NCBI GenBank assembly: GCA_963752695.1
Contig: CAVVZB010000001.1
Location: 1-64,000, forward strand
DNA from: Bog-113 sp963752695
Lineage (GTDB): Bacteria; Acidobacteriota; Terriglobia; Bryobacterales; Bryobacteraceae
DNA length: 64,000 nt
Reading direction: 5' to 3'
Part shown: positions 42,131 to 51,404 of the stretch, piece after piece
Layout of the letters: every line of letters begins with the position of its first letter
Numbering within the stretch: position 1 is the stretch's first letter
Program-made: the position numbers and the translations under genes
Notes under the pieces: generated by a model
What the model saw: only the letters and a program-made list of their open reading frames with translations
Database searches by the model: none
What the model was told of the DNA's origin: nothing

Positions 42131-44335
42131 ATGCGCGCGTACCTGGCATTAGTCAAGATCGATTTCAAACTGGCTTTGCGGAATAAGTCGGTTCTCTTCT
42201 TTAATTACTTCTTCCCGCTGTTCTTCTTCTTTATGTTCGGACAGCTGTTTCATGCGTCGCAAGGGACGGTTGTCCTTCAGGTAGTCACCATGGTGACCGC
42301 TATCGGGATCATGGGGAACGGCCTGATGGGAGCGGGAATTCGCGCGGTACAGGAGCGGGAGTCGAATGTGTTGCGCCGCTACAAGGTGACGCCGATTACG
42401 CCGGTTCCCCTGCTGGTGGCTTCGATGACTACCGGGCTTCTGCTCTATCTGCCCACCGTGATCGTAACACTGCTCCTAGCCAAAACGATGTATGGGATGG
42501 TGATGCCGGGCAGTTTGCTCAGCTTCTTCGCCTTTGTTTGCGTGGCGAGCGTGGCGTTCCGGTCTATCGGCTTGATCGCGGCCGCGGTGGTTAACTCGTC
42601 TCAGGAGAGCATGATCATCATTCAGCCGCTCTATTTCGCGATGTTGTTTCTGAGCGGCGCAACCATTCCAATAACTATTTTCCCTTACTGGCTGCAATTG
42701 GTGACTCAGTTTATTCCGGCCACTTACATGATGACCGGCGTGGCCGGCATTTTCCAGAGGGGTGAATCGCTTTGGCAGAATTGGGAGTCGGTTCTAGCCC
42801 TCCTAGTTACTACGTTTGTAGGGCTTTTCATCTCCACCAAGTTATTCCGCTGGGAGAAGGAAGAGAAGCTCAAAGCGTCAGCGAAGCTATGGGTGCTGGT
42901 GGTGCTGCTCCCGTTCTTCTTACTGGGTAGTTACCAGGCTTGGAGCAAGCAGGATCTAAGAAAGGCCAAGATCCTTTCGCGCGATCTGGAGCGCGGCGAA
43001 ACGTTTCTCATCAAGAACACGCGAATCTTTGTGGGCGACGGGAGAGTGATCGAATCCGGCGCGGTGCTCGTGAAGGCGGGTAAGATCGAGACTGTTTTCG
43101 AGACTCCTTCACCGGACGAGAAGGCCCTGCACGCTCAAGCGGTGGATGGCGCTGGAAAGACGGTGTTGCCGGGGCTGATCGACGTCCACGTACATCTGGG
43201 TTCGACCGGCGGCTTCTATGACGATCCGAGCAAACTGGACTATCGCAAGATGGGCGAGCACGAGTTGGAAGCTTACCTTTATAGCGGGGTTACGGCGGTG
43301 CGTAGCGCGGGCGATCAGTTGGATGAGGCTCTGCGCTATCGGGAACTGTTTGGGAGCGGCGAGAAGTTGGGTACCGAGCTGTTTCTCTGCGGCCCTTTGT
43401 TCACGGCCCCGAACGGGCATGGGACCGAGTACGCGTCTTACGTACCGGAGAGCTATCGCACCCAGTTCAATGCGCAGTTCCTGCGCCTGCCCAAGTCTCA
43501 AAGCGAGGCGCGCAGCATGGTGGACGCGCTGGCGCAGCAGCATGTGAACGCGATTAAAGGCATTCTGGACGCGGGCGAGGACGTACATCGCTTCGAGCGC
43601 ATGAATCTCGATATTCTGCGGGCCGTGGTTGCTGAAGCCCATGCCCGTCACTTGCCCGCTTCCATTCATACGGGCCATGCACTCGATGTTGCCGACGCAA
43701 TCGCGATGGGTGCGGATTCGATCGAGCATGGGTCGTACGTGGACCGGATCTCGGACGAATCTCTGGCGCAAATGGAATCGAAACACATCGCGTTCGATCC
43801 GACCCTCAGCGTGGTGGAGGGTTTCCGCGATATGGCGGCGGGGAACACGGACTTATTAAAGCGCGCGCTGGTGCAGCAGGCCGCGCCGCACGATCTGCTT
43901 GTTGGGACCGAGCATGCGGCGACATCGGCAAAGATGGCCGGTCTGCGGGAGAGTATCGGCAAGTATCCGATGTCGTTGAAGCAAGGCAACGAGAATCTTC
44001 TGAATGCCTGGCATGCGGGCGTGATGCTGGTGACTGGGACCGATGCTGGAAACTTCCTGGTGATACACGGGCCGACCGTCCAGCATGAGATCGAGTTGTG
44101 GGTGGCCGCGGGAATTCCGCCTACGGTGGCTCTGCAAGCGGCGACGGCTAACGCCGCCAAGTTGCTGCGCGCGTCAGACCGCATCGGGACCATCGTTAAA
44201 GGCAAAGACGCCACGCTGCTGATGGTGGATGGCAATCCGCTGCAGGACGTGAAAGCGCTTTCGGCGATCTCCGGCGTTTGGATCAAGGGCGAACACGTAA
44301 GCCGCTCGTCAGTGCTCCACCAAGAGAGCGAATGA
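42131..44335 (+). CDS. ABC-2 permease fused to amidohydrolase
   Basis: One uninterrupted 734-residue frame holds two families. Residues 1-260 are an ABC-2 permease with six spans (LFFNYFFPLFFFFMFGQLF, then NVLRRYKVTPITPVPLLVAS). A further span, about 255-275 (LWVLVVLLPFFLLGSYQAW), is followed by a metal-dependent amidohydrolase (290-734): HVHLG, the carbamylated-Lys segment AIKGILDAG, SIHTGHA, SIEHGSY and GTDAGNF. By the positive-inside pattern the enzyme domain should face the periplasm. So it may cleave the exported molecule or a precursor. The VOC gene overlaps its stop. Confidence 0.88.
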   Translation: MRAYLALVKIDFKLALRNKSVLFFNYFFPLFFFFMFGQLFHASQGTVVLQVVTMVTAIGIMGNGLMGAGIRAVQERESNVLRRYKVTPITPVPLLVASMTTGLLLYLPTVIVTLLLAKTMYGMVMPGSLLSFFAFVCVASVAFRSIGLIAAAVVNSSQESMIIIQPLYFAMLFLSGATIPITIFPYWLQLVTQFIPATYMMTGVAGIFQRGESLWQNWESVLALLVTTFVGLFISTKLFRWEKEEKLKASAKLWVLVVLLPFFLLGSYQAWSKQDLRKAKILSRDLERGETFLIKNTRIFVGDGRVIESGAVLVKAGKIETVFETPSPDEKALHAQAVDGAGKTVLPGLIDVHVHLGSTGGFYDDPSKLDYRKMGEHELEAYLYSGVTAVRSAGDQLDEALRYRELFGSGEKLGTELFLCGPLFTAPNGHGTEYASYVPESYRTQFNAQFLRLPKSQSEARSMVDALAQQHVNAIKGILDAGEDVHRFERMNLDILRAVVAEAHARHLPASIHTGHALDVADAIAMGADSIEHGSYVDRISDESLAQMESKHIAFDPTLSVVEGFRDMAAGNTDLLKRALVQQAAPHDLLVGTEHAATSAKMAGLRESIGKYPMSLKQGNENLLNAWHAGVMLVTGTDAGNFLVIHGPTVQHEIELWVAAGIPPTVALQAATANAAKLLRASDRIGTIVKGKDATLLMVDGNPLQDVKALSAISGVWIKGEHVSRSSVLHQESE

Positions 44336-45114
44336 GGCTTTTGTTGGCGATGCTGCTTCCGCTGGCAGCGTGGACCGCGGAGCTTCGCATCGACCACGTG
44401 ACTGTGGCGGGGCAGAGTTTGCCAGCGATGCGGGCCGGCCTGGAAAAAGCGGGGCTGAAGCTGGAGAATGGGGCAATTGCCAGTTTTCCGGACGGCTCTT
44501 ACATCGAGCTGATCGCGGGACCAACCGAGGGAGCGTGCGCCTGGACGGTACGTCCGCGCGATTTCGACACCGAGATGGCGCGCTTGCAAGCAACGGGGCT
44601 GAAGCTGGAACGCGCGGCGGGAAACGAGACGCGACCGGACGGAACGGTCCTTCAATGGGAGACGGCCAGCGCGGGTGATGCTTTCTTCCCGATTCTTATT
44701 CGCGATGCGACCCCGCGAGACAAGCGAGCCTTTCCGAGTGGCAAGGCTTCGAATCGCGATCCGGCGGGAGTGCTGCGGGTGGTGATTGCGGTCCACAAGA
44801 TCGCCGATGCCTTCGATCGTTTCCACGCCGCGTATCCGGAAACGGGTAAGCCGCTGAAGCAGGTGGACGCGCGCTTTGGAGCGCAGATCGCCTGGGTTCC
44901 CGATTCGCCGGTGATCTTCGCCGAGCCGCTCGGGCCGGACTCGTGGGTGGCGGCGCGGATCGAGAAGTTTGGAGAGGGTCCATGCGCATTCGTGTTGAGT
45001 TCGAAGAAGGGTGTCAAAGCCGAGGCGGCCCAGGCGACTCGCTGGTTCGGAAGAGACCTGCGATGGCTGGATACGGGGCAAATGGATTGGCGCCTGGGTG
45101 TGGAACTACAGTGA
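44332..45114 (+). CDS. Secreted VOC/glyoxalase-like domain protein
   Basis: The 260 residues begin with a signal peptide (MRLLLAMLLPLAAWTA). A glyoxalase_3-type VOC fold follows: IDHVTVAGQSLPAMRAGLEK, IASFPDGSYIELIAGPTEG, RPDGTVLQWETASAG and VVIAVHKIADAFDRFHAAYP. Its start overlaps the fused permease-hydrolase stop (ATGA), so the periplasmic VOC protein may serve the same substrate. It converges with the Hsp70 gene, overlapping its 3' end by 9 bp. Confidence 0.8.
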   Translation: MRLLLAMLLPLAAWTAELRIDHVTVAGQSLPAMRAGLEKAGLKLENGAIASFPDGSYIELIAGPTEGACAWTVRPRDFDTEMARLQATGLKLERAAGNETRPDGTVLQWETASAGDAFFPILIRDATPRDKRAFPSGKASNRDPAGVLRVVIAVHKIADAFDRFHAAYPETGKPLKQVDARFGAQIAWVPDSPVIFAEPLGPDSWVAARIEKFGEGPCAFVLSSKKGVKAEAAQATRWFGRDLRWLDTGQMDWRLGVELQ

Positions 45115-47715
45115 GGCGTTCAGCTTCAACCCACTAGGTAGGCTCTCGCCGAAGATGCGGCCCATGGCGCGCTCGTCCTGGCCTTCCTCGCCCTCAAGGA
45201 TGGCAATGTGACGTTCGTTCGTCAAACGGCTGCGGATGGCGTTGGAGATTGCGGGTGAGACGTCGCGGACCGGGTCGCCGGTATGCCGCGCGATGGAGGC
45301 CAGAGCTTCTTCGGCTCCGGGCACTTTGAGGAGCGCTTCAATCCAACGGGTGGCGGTGGTGGCGGGCAGGACCTGATTCGCCGGGCCGTAGAACAGGCGG
45401 CGGGCGCCGAGACGGGCCAAGCACCAGAAGTCATTGCTATTGAAGGTAGCGGCCTTAGCGTTGCGGAGGATCGCATCGCCCAGATCGGTGCGGGTTCCGG
45501 CGGGAAGCAGTTCCAGACTAGACGCGGTGCGCCACATCTCGCGCAGCAGGCTCGCGTTAACACGTTTCTTCTGACCGGTGCGGGGCAGCAGGATCGGCGC
45601 AACACGTTGGAAGATATCTACCTGCTGGTTGCGATTCATGCCACCGGCCACGCGGCCCCAGAAGATCCACCAATCGATCTCATTCTGGGCCTGGTTGCCG
45701 AACGTCAAGCCAGCGGCGTAGATGCGGCGGGTCTGCTCAACGCGGTATTCATCGCCGGTGTAACCGAACCCGGGGCGCAAGCAGAAGCCGCCGAGATTCA
45801 GCCAGCGGGCTTCAAAAGCAGCGCTCTTCTTGCGGCCTTCGGCATGAGCGAGAAAGGCATCCGCCAACTCGCGGGATGCACTCACCGGCCAAGAATTGCG
45901 GCCAATGGCAAGCAACTGCTCAAGCCGCGCAGGCAGCTCTTCGGGAGGGACGGAGCTGGCGGAACTGGAGAAGACCTGACTGACTAAAGCCACAGCTTGC
46001 TGAAGCGCTTGCTCGCTGACAACCACGGCCGGCTTGGATGCAGCCGCGGAGCCGCGAGCGCCGGCTTTCCGAAGGTCGAATTGCAGCCGCCAGCGATGCT
46101 CGCTGATCTTCGATTCCGCCCACGTTTCGAGCGTACCGACTTCGGTCAAACGTGCGCCCAGCTTCACCGGAACGTCGCGCTCGCCTTGCTTGCCGAAACG
46201 AAGCACGGCCTCGAGCGGGGCATGCCGATGGAACTCCGTCTCCAGAGGGACAAGTTGACCGGCGGCGTCGTCTGAGCGAGTCAAGGAGCTGAAAAGAGCG
46301 AACTGGACGGGGCGGTTGGCGACGATGTGGAGGTCGTCGCGATCGACCTCGAGCGTTGAGCCTTCTTCGGTGCCGCGGGGAACCAGACAAACGGCGGTTT
46401 CACTGCCAATGCCGATGAAATAAGCGCGGGGAAGACCGCCGCGCACCACGACGCCCGAACCGGTCGCGCGGACATAGGAATAGTAGGCGGCTCCACGGGC
46501 TACGGCCAAATCGAGGTCGCGATTATCGAAGATCTCCGGACGCTTTCCGTACCACTGCTCGACAGCGTCGGCGACACGGGTGCGGCAGACCTCGGGGATG
46601 AAGAAGCCGCCATTGAACAGGATTGCGTCGGGAACCTGACCGGCGGATTCGAGGAACGCTCCCAGATGTTTCGTGATGGCAGGATCGGTTTCATATGGGA
46701 GCCCGAGTTCCCGGAACAAACTGCGCTTTTCTTCTTGCGGCAACGTGCCGCGCGGCGTGAGAGGCAGGAAGCCATCGAGTGTGAGCTCCAGGGCTTCTTC
46801 GCGGAGGATTTCGGTTTTCAGGGATTTGCCAACCAGCGACGATCCAGCGCCTAACACCGTGATCTCCACACTGGGCAGTTTGGGGTCGGCGAGCAGCCGC
46901 TCCTTCGCCGCCGAGCATTGCCTGCGCAAACCGCTTCGCTGCCGGAGGGAGAGCGATGTGCCGAGTTTATTTTCGACCAGCCAGCCGAGCGTCAGATCGA
47001 GATTATCGCCGCCAAGAAGCAGGTGCTTCCCTACAGCGGTACGTGTGAACTCGATGCGATCATTCTCACGGGAAACACGAATCAGGCTGAAATCACTGGT
47101 GCCGCCGCCGACATCGCAGACCAGAACAGTCTGGCCATCGAAGAGGCGCTTGCGGGACTGAGTCAGATTACCGGCGATCCAGGAATAGAACGCCGCGGCG
47201 GGTTCTTCGAGCAGCGTCAATTGCGGCAGGCCGGCTTCACGGGCGGCTTCCACGGTCAGCTCGCGCGCTTCTTCGTCGAAAGACGCGGGCACGGTCAGAA
47301 CAATGTTCTGCGTGGTGAAGGCGGGATGCCCGGCGCGTTCCCATTCTTCGCGGAACTTGGCCAGATAGCGCGTGGACGCTTCGACGGGGGATAAGATGCG
47401 GCCGGCTTCCTGCGAATCCCACGGGAGGATCTTCGCGGTCCGATCGACTTGGCTGTTGGAAAGCCAGCTCTTGGCAGAGTGAACGACTTTGGTGGGAAGC
47501 AAAGCGCCCTGATCGCGCGCATAGACGCCGACGGGCTGGCCTTCATCGAGGTAAAGAAACGAAGGCAGCGTACGCCGGGCTTCGATGCGCTGCGGGGCGA
47601 CCAACTGCGGGACGTCGAACACATGAATGGGAGGAAAGGCGGCGTCTTCGGCTTGTTCCGGGTCCACCCAAGCGAGCGCGGAGTTCGTGGTACCGAGGTC
47701 GATGCCTATATTCAT
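45106..47715 (-). CDS. Divergent Hsp70-family chaperone with long C-terminal domain (DUF3731-like)
   Basis: From the ATG at 47715 the 869 residues start with an Hsp70 nucleotide-binding domain: IGIDLGTTNSALAW, VLVCDVGGGTSDFSLI, and LFNGGFFIPEVCR of the adenosine motif. After about residue 490 a long helical region replaces the usual peptide-binding domain; it matches my memory of the DUF3731-bearing Hsp70 group. The gene follows a second Hsp70 by 11 bp. It is a specialised rather than general chaperone: DnaJ and GrpE are not near. Confidence 0.87.
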   Translation of the reverse strand: MNIGIDLGTTNSALAWVDPEQAEDAAFPPIHVFDVPQLVAPQRIEARRTLPSFLYLDEGQPVGVYARDQGALLPTKVVHSAKSWLSNSQVDRTAKILPWDSQEAGRILSPVEASTRYLAKFREEWERAGHPAFTTQNIVLTVPASFDEEARELTVEAAREAGLPQLTLLEEPAAAFYSWIAGNLTQSRKRLFDGQTVLVCDVGGGTSDFSLIRVSRENDRIEFTRTAVGKHLLLGGDNLDLTLGWLVENKLGTSLSLRQRSGLRRQCSAAKERLLADPKLPSVEITVLGAGSSLVGKSLKTEILREEALELTLDGFLPLTPRGTLPQEEKRSLFRELGLPYETDPAITKHLGAFLESAGQVPDAILFNGGFFIPEVCRTRVADAVEQWYGKRPEIFDNRDLDLAVARGAAYYSYVRATGSGVVVRGGLPRAYFIGIGSETAVCLVPRGTEEGSTLEVDRDDLHIVANRPVQFALFSSLTRSDDAAGQLVPLETEFHRHAPLEAVLRFGKQGERDVPVKLGARLTEVGTLETWAESKISEHRWRLQFDLRKAGARGSAAASKPAVVVSEQALQQAVALVSQVFSSSASSVPPEELPARLEQLLAIGRNSWPVSASRELADAFLAHAEGRKKSAAFEARWLNLGGFCLRPGFGYTGDEYRVEQTRRIYAAGLTFGNQAQNEIDWWIFWGRVAGGMNRNQQVDIFQRVAPILLPRTGQKKRVNASLLREMWRTASSLELLPAGTRTDLGDAILRNAKAATFNSNDFWCLARLGARRLFYGPANQVLPATTATRWIEALLKVPGAEEALASIARHTGDPVRDVSPAISNAIRSRLTNERHIAILEGEEGQDERAMGRIFGESLPSGLKLNASL

Positions 47716-47726
47716 AGAGGCTAGAT

Positions 47727-49475
47727 TTAAGTGAAGACCGGGGACTTCTCGCGGACGTTGAATTCGAGCTTCCAGCGGCGGCCGTCGGAGGCGGCGCACC
47801 AGAGCTGCAACTGTCCGAGTTCGGTGATGACGGTTTCAAAGCTCACCGGGACGATCCCACCGTGCTCGTCTTCGAAATCGACCTGCATGCCGGGCATTTC
47901 TTCGAGATCGCCGGCGAGATCTTCGATGACGTCACCAGGAGCGTCGGTCTTGCGCGTGGCAGATGAGTAGAAGCGGAACTCGGCAGGCTCGCCGACTACC
48001 AGTCCGAAAGGCCGGCCGGGGATGAGTTGCGAGCTGCCTTCCTCCATGCCGAACTGCGCCACGGTGAGCGCGATGGAAGGGACCGGCATACCGGGCACTG
48101 CGGGCGTGGCGCTTTCGACGCCGACGTAGTAGGAACGCGAGACGCCGCTGCGAATGCGGACACCCTTACCGCGCCGGGCGGCTCCGTAGTAAGCGGCGCC
48201 GCGAGCAACTGCATGCATCAGGTCTTCGCCACTGAGCGTGGTAACAGGCGCGCTCATCCACTGCTCCAGGACGAGCTTGAGCCGGTCGCGCACGAAGGGA
48301 GCGTGCAGGACGCCGCCGTTAAACAGGACGTGCGTGGGACGAGCGAAACCGGAAGGCACGGCATGGGCCAGGAAGCGCGCCAGATGACGGGTGACGGCGG
48401 GATCAGACGCATAAGGAAGGCCCAGTTCGACCAGACCGCCGCGCCGCCGTTGAGGCATGTCATCGGGACCGGTGATGGGGAAGAAGCCTTCGAGTGCCTG
48501 TTCGATATCGGCGCGCCGCAACTCGGCCTGGATGGAACCGCCAATGAGCTTACTGCCGCGGCCGAGAATGGTCACCGGGAAGGACTCAGCGGTGGACCCG
48601 GGTTCGAGAAGCTTTTCCTTGCCAGCGCGGCAGCTGGTCCAGAGCGCCTGCAACTGCGCGTTGTCGATGCGGGCGCCGGATTGGGTGACGCGCGCGGCTA
48701 CCAGATGAGCGAGCGCGAGATCGACATTGTCGCCGCCGAGAAGAATATGTTCACCGACGGCGATGCGTTCGAGAGCGAGTTCCCCGCCCTGATTGTGGAC
48801 GGCGATCAGCGAAAAGTCGGTGGTGCCGCCGCCGATATCGATCACCAGAATGAGGTCGCCGGCTTGCACCATTTCGCGCCATTGCGGGTGAGCGTCGAGC
48901 CAGGCGTAGAACGCGGCCTGCGGTTCTTCGAGAAGAGTGACGTTTTCGAGTCCCGCTTGCGCGGCGGCTTGCAGCGTCAACTCGCGGGCGAACTCATCGA
49001 AGGACGCGGGCACGGTGACCAGAACGTCCTGCTGGCCGATCGGAGCATCGGGGTGGGCGTGGTTCCAGGCGCTTGCCAAGTGGCGGAGGTAGGCGGCGGA
49101 AGCATCGATGGCGGAGAGCTTGGGGACGCCTTCGGGAGCTTGCCAGGGAAGATTGGCGGCGGTGCGATCCGCGCCGGGGTTACTGAGCCAACTTTTGGCC
49201 GAAGATACCAAACGGCCGGGGTTTTCACTGCCGCGACGCTGGGCGAAACGGCCGACCACGAACTCGGGCCGCCCGTCCCACGGGAGGGAAAGCGAAGCCT
49301 CGCTGAACTCGTTGGCGCCGGGAATATAGAGGAACGACGGAAGCAAGCGTTCCTCGCGCTCTTCGCCCGGCGCGGCCAATTGCGGAATCGGCAATAGCCG
49401 GGCACCCGCCTCGGCGTCCGCGGCGTAGGCGAGCGCTGAGTTGGTGGTGCCGAGGTCAATGCCGATGATGTGCAT
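47727..49475 (-). CDS. Hsp70-family chaperone, short form
   Basis: The 582 residues have the NBD motifs IGIDLGTTNSALAYA, LVIDIGGGTTDFSLIAV, HILLGGDNVDLAL and VLFNGGVLHAPF. About 180 residues remain after the NBD, enough for a reduced beta substrate domain but not the helical lid of DnaK. NBD sequence is clearly paralogous to the next gene, so they arose by duplication. Located 13 bp after the DUF2760 gene. Confidence 0.9.
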   Translation of the reverse strand: MHIIGIDLGTTNSALAYAADAEAGARLLPIPQLAAPGEEREERLLPSFLYIPGANEFSEASLSLPWDGRPEFVVGRFAQRRGSENPGRLVSSAKSWLSNPGADRTAANLPWQAPEGVPKLSAIDASAAYLRHLASAWNHAHPDAPIGQQDVLVTVPASFDEFARELTLQAAAQAGLENVTLLEEPQAAFYAWLDAHPQWREMVQAGDLILVIDIGGGTTDFSLIAVHNQGGELALERIAVGEHILLGGDNVDLALAHLVAARVTQSGARIDNAQLQALWTSCRAGKEKLLEPGSTAESFPVTILGRGSKLIGGSIQAELRRADIEQALEGFFPITGPDDMPQRRRGGLVELGLPYASDPAVTRHLARFLAHAVPSGFARPTHVLFNGGVLHAPFVRDRLKLVLEQWMSAPVTTLSGEDLMHAVARGAAYYGAARRGKGVRIRSGVSRSYYVGVESATPAVPGMPVPSIALTVAQFGMEEGSSQLIPGRPFGLVVGEPAEFRFYSSATRKTDAPGDVIEDLAGDLEEMPGMQVDFEDEHGGIVPVSFETVITELGQLQLWCAASDGRRWKLEFNVREKSPVFT

Positions 49476-49488
49476 GCGCGGGGCCTAG

Positions 49489-50016
49489 TTACTCGACTTC
49501 CAACTCCGCCGGGGCCAGCACTTTCAAATTCTGTCCGGCGGGGACGGCGGGGAATTCGACTTTCGTGACTTGCCAGCCGCGATGGCGTAACACTCCGCCT
49601 GCGGGCGGGGCGGCTGGAACGTTTCCGATAAATTTGACGCGAGTCTGGTCCTTTGTAGGGGCCGGGGTGAAGGAGCCTTCGACGCCATCGATGACCGGGG
49701 CGAACTGGAAGTAGCGATCGAAAGCTTCCTTTACCTGGGTGTGGACGCCGCGGGCCGCGCCGCCGACCTGTTCATCGGAGTAGGCGGCGATGTCTTCGAG
49801 GAAGAAATCCAGCAAGCGGGCATCGCGCTGTAAAATTCCTAAAAGTTGCAAAGCGCCGTCGGTAGCGTTCACTTTCGGAGCTGGCGGAGCAGCCGGTGGC
49901 CGTGGTGGAGCAACGGGCTTGGTAACTAATCCTAGCTCGGCGGTCAAATCCGCGGGAAGGGTTCCGGAAAAAAGCAAATCAAAAAAGGCGCGAAAAGCCA
50001 GCGTAATACGGTTCAA
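49489..50016 (-). CDS. DUF2760-domain protein
   Basis: The 175 residues have an N-terminal amphipathic segment (ITLAFRAFFDLLFSG), a Pro/Ala linker, and the DUF2760 core: LLGILQRDARLLDFFLEDIA, AARGVHTQVKEAFDRYFQF and VLRHRGWQVTKVEFP. Across several phyla DUF2760 genes sit directly beside paired Hsp70 genes, as here, so it is likely a cofactor or client adaptor. Biochemical role is unknown. Confidence 0.82.
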   Translation of the reverse strand: MNRITLAFRAFFDLLFSGTLPADLTAELGLVTKPVAPPRPPAAPPAPKVNATDGALQLLGILQRDARLLDFFLEDIAAYSDEQVGGAARGVHTQVKEAFDRYFQFAPVIDGVEGSFTPAPTKDQTRVKFIGNVPAAPPAGGVLRHRGWQVTKVEFPAVPAGQNLKVLAPAELEVE

Positions 50017-50053
50017 ACAGAAGACTCCAAAACTTTTAGGATAACGTGAACGG

Positions 50054-50968
50054 TTATTCGACCACCGTGAGTTTGCGAAGACGATCGAATTGCTTGCGGG
50101 CCTGCGCGGACCAAGGGCTGGAGCTATCGAGCTTCAGGTAAGCTTTCCAATGCTTCAAGGCGCGGAGGTTATCGCTGTTACGCTCGGCGATGAGAGCCAG
50201 ATTGAAGTGCGCGTCGGCGTAGTCCGGGTTCAAGGCGAGCGCATTCTCGTAATGGCCCCGCGCGATTTCGGTTTTGCCCATTTCGTCGAAGACGTTGCCC
50301 ATGTTGAAGTGCGCCAGAGGATAGCGGGGATCGGCTTTGATGGCGCGCTCGTAGTAGCTGACGGCTTCGCGCAGCTTGCGCGCGCGGAAGGCGATGGTGC
50401 CCAGGTTGACCAGCGCGCCGGCGGCGTTGGGATTGATTTCGACGGCTTTGCGATAGGCTTCGCGGGCTTGATCGCCAGGAGCGCCGGTTTCTTCGAGGGC
50501 CAGACCGCGCTGAAACCACTCTTCGGCCTCCTGTTCGGCGTTGGGTTGCGATTCCGCTTTGACGGTCATGGTGCGGACGGCGGGGATTTCGGAAGCGTCG
50601 AAATCGAACAGCAACTGGCCGGAGATCGCTTCCATGCGCTGACCGGCGATGAGTACGGCGATAGTCTTGCCATCGGAGACGATCCGCAATTCGTTCAGCG
50701 GCTGAGCGATGCCGGTGAGCTTCTGCTTCAGCGATTCGAGCGCTAGACCAATTTGACGCGGAGCGATTCTACTTTCGCTTAGCTTTTGCAGCACGCGCAG
50801 GGCGATCAAGTCGCGGAAGGTAAAGGAATCGCCAGCGGCGATCAGGCCTTGGCGCTCCCAACTCTTCAGCAGTTTTTCGGAGACATTCAGCATGCGGCGA
50901 ACGTCGCGCCGCGAATAGTCACCAGCGGCTTGCGTAGCGGGCTCCGGAGTTGGCGCATTGGCAAGCAC
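50054..50968 (-). CDS. MerR-like HTH fused to TPR repeats
   Basis: The 304 residues open with a MerR-type winged helix (YSRRDVRRMLNVSEKLLKSW, 18-90, with FTFRDLIALRVLQKL). A bridging region follows, then at least four TPR units (150-290: AREAYRKAVEINPNAAGALV, AVSYYERAIKADPRYPLAHF, ARGHYENALALNPDYADAHF). It is 37 bp upstream of the DUF2760 gene, so it is probably the first gene of the chaperone operon and may regulate it while contacting a partner through the TPRs. Confidence 0.8.
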   Translation of the reverse strand: MLANAPTPEPATQAAGDYSRRDVRRMLNVSEKLLKSWERQGLIAAGDSFTFRDLIALRVLQKLSESRIAPRQIGLALESLKQKLTGIAQPLNELRIVSDGKTIAVLIAGQRMEAISGQLLFDFDASEIPAVRTMTVKAESQPNAEQEAEEWFQRGLALEETGAPGDQAREAYRKAVEINPNAAGALVNLGTIAFRARKLREAVSYYERAIKADPRYPLAHFNMGNVFDEMGKTEIARGHYENALALNPDYADAHFNLALIAERNSDNLRALKHWKAYLKLDSSSPWSAQARKQFDRLRKLTVVE

Positions 50969-51026
50969 GCCGAAAGTTTAGCAAGGCGGTGGCTACTTTC
51001 GCGGGGGGACGGACTAAAATACCGGG

Positions 51027-51404
51027 ATGAATCGTGAAGCGGCAGCCCGATATCTGGCGGTGATGGCGGGGGGCGCGCTCGGATCGGTGGTGCGCTACTC
51101 GATCAACATTGCGATCGCGGGCCGTTATCCGGGCCGGTTTCCGCTGGCGACGTTTCTGATCAATGTTAGCGGATCGTTCCTCATCGGGCTGGCTTATACG
51201 GTGCTGCCGGACCGGGGATCGACTGTGATCCGGCCGCTGCTGATCACGGGCGTACTTGGCGGGTACACGACATTTTCGGCATTCGAGTGGGAGACCTATC
51301 AAGCGGCACGGATGATGGCTCTAATGTACGTGACTGCGAGCGTGGGTTTAGGTTTGGCGGCCTGCTGGTGCGGCGCTGGGATGGGGAGGTTATGGACGCG
51401 ATGA
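51027..51404 (+). CDS. crcB: Fluoride channel protein CrcB/Fluc
   Basis: The 125-residue, four-span protein has the Fluc signatures GGALGSVVRY, FLINVSGSFLIGL and GVLGGYTTFSAFEWE. As an antiparallel dimer it exports fluoride. There is no recognisable fluoride riboswitch in the 58 bp upstream. The stop overlaps the following hydrolase start (ATGA). Confidence 0.95.
   Translation: MNREAAARYLAVMAGGALGSVVRYSINIAIAGRYPGRFPLATFLINVSGSFLIGLAYTVLPDRGSTVIRPLLITGVLGGYTTFSAFEWETYQAARMMALMYVTASVGLGLAACWCGAGMGRLWTR

Noticed and set aside
48027..49397. A 456-residue plus-strand frame inside the Hsp70 gene
   Set aside because: Antisense shadow of the Hsp70 coding sequence; composition is Gly/Ala/Glu-rich with no domain.
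50969..51026. Fluoride riboswitch ahead of crcB
   Set aside because: Only 58 bp separate the genes and the conserved GGNGAUGG-type core of the crcB motif is not seen.
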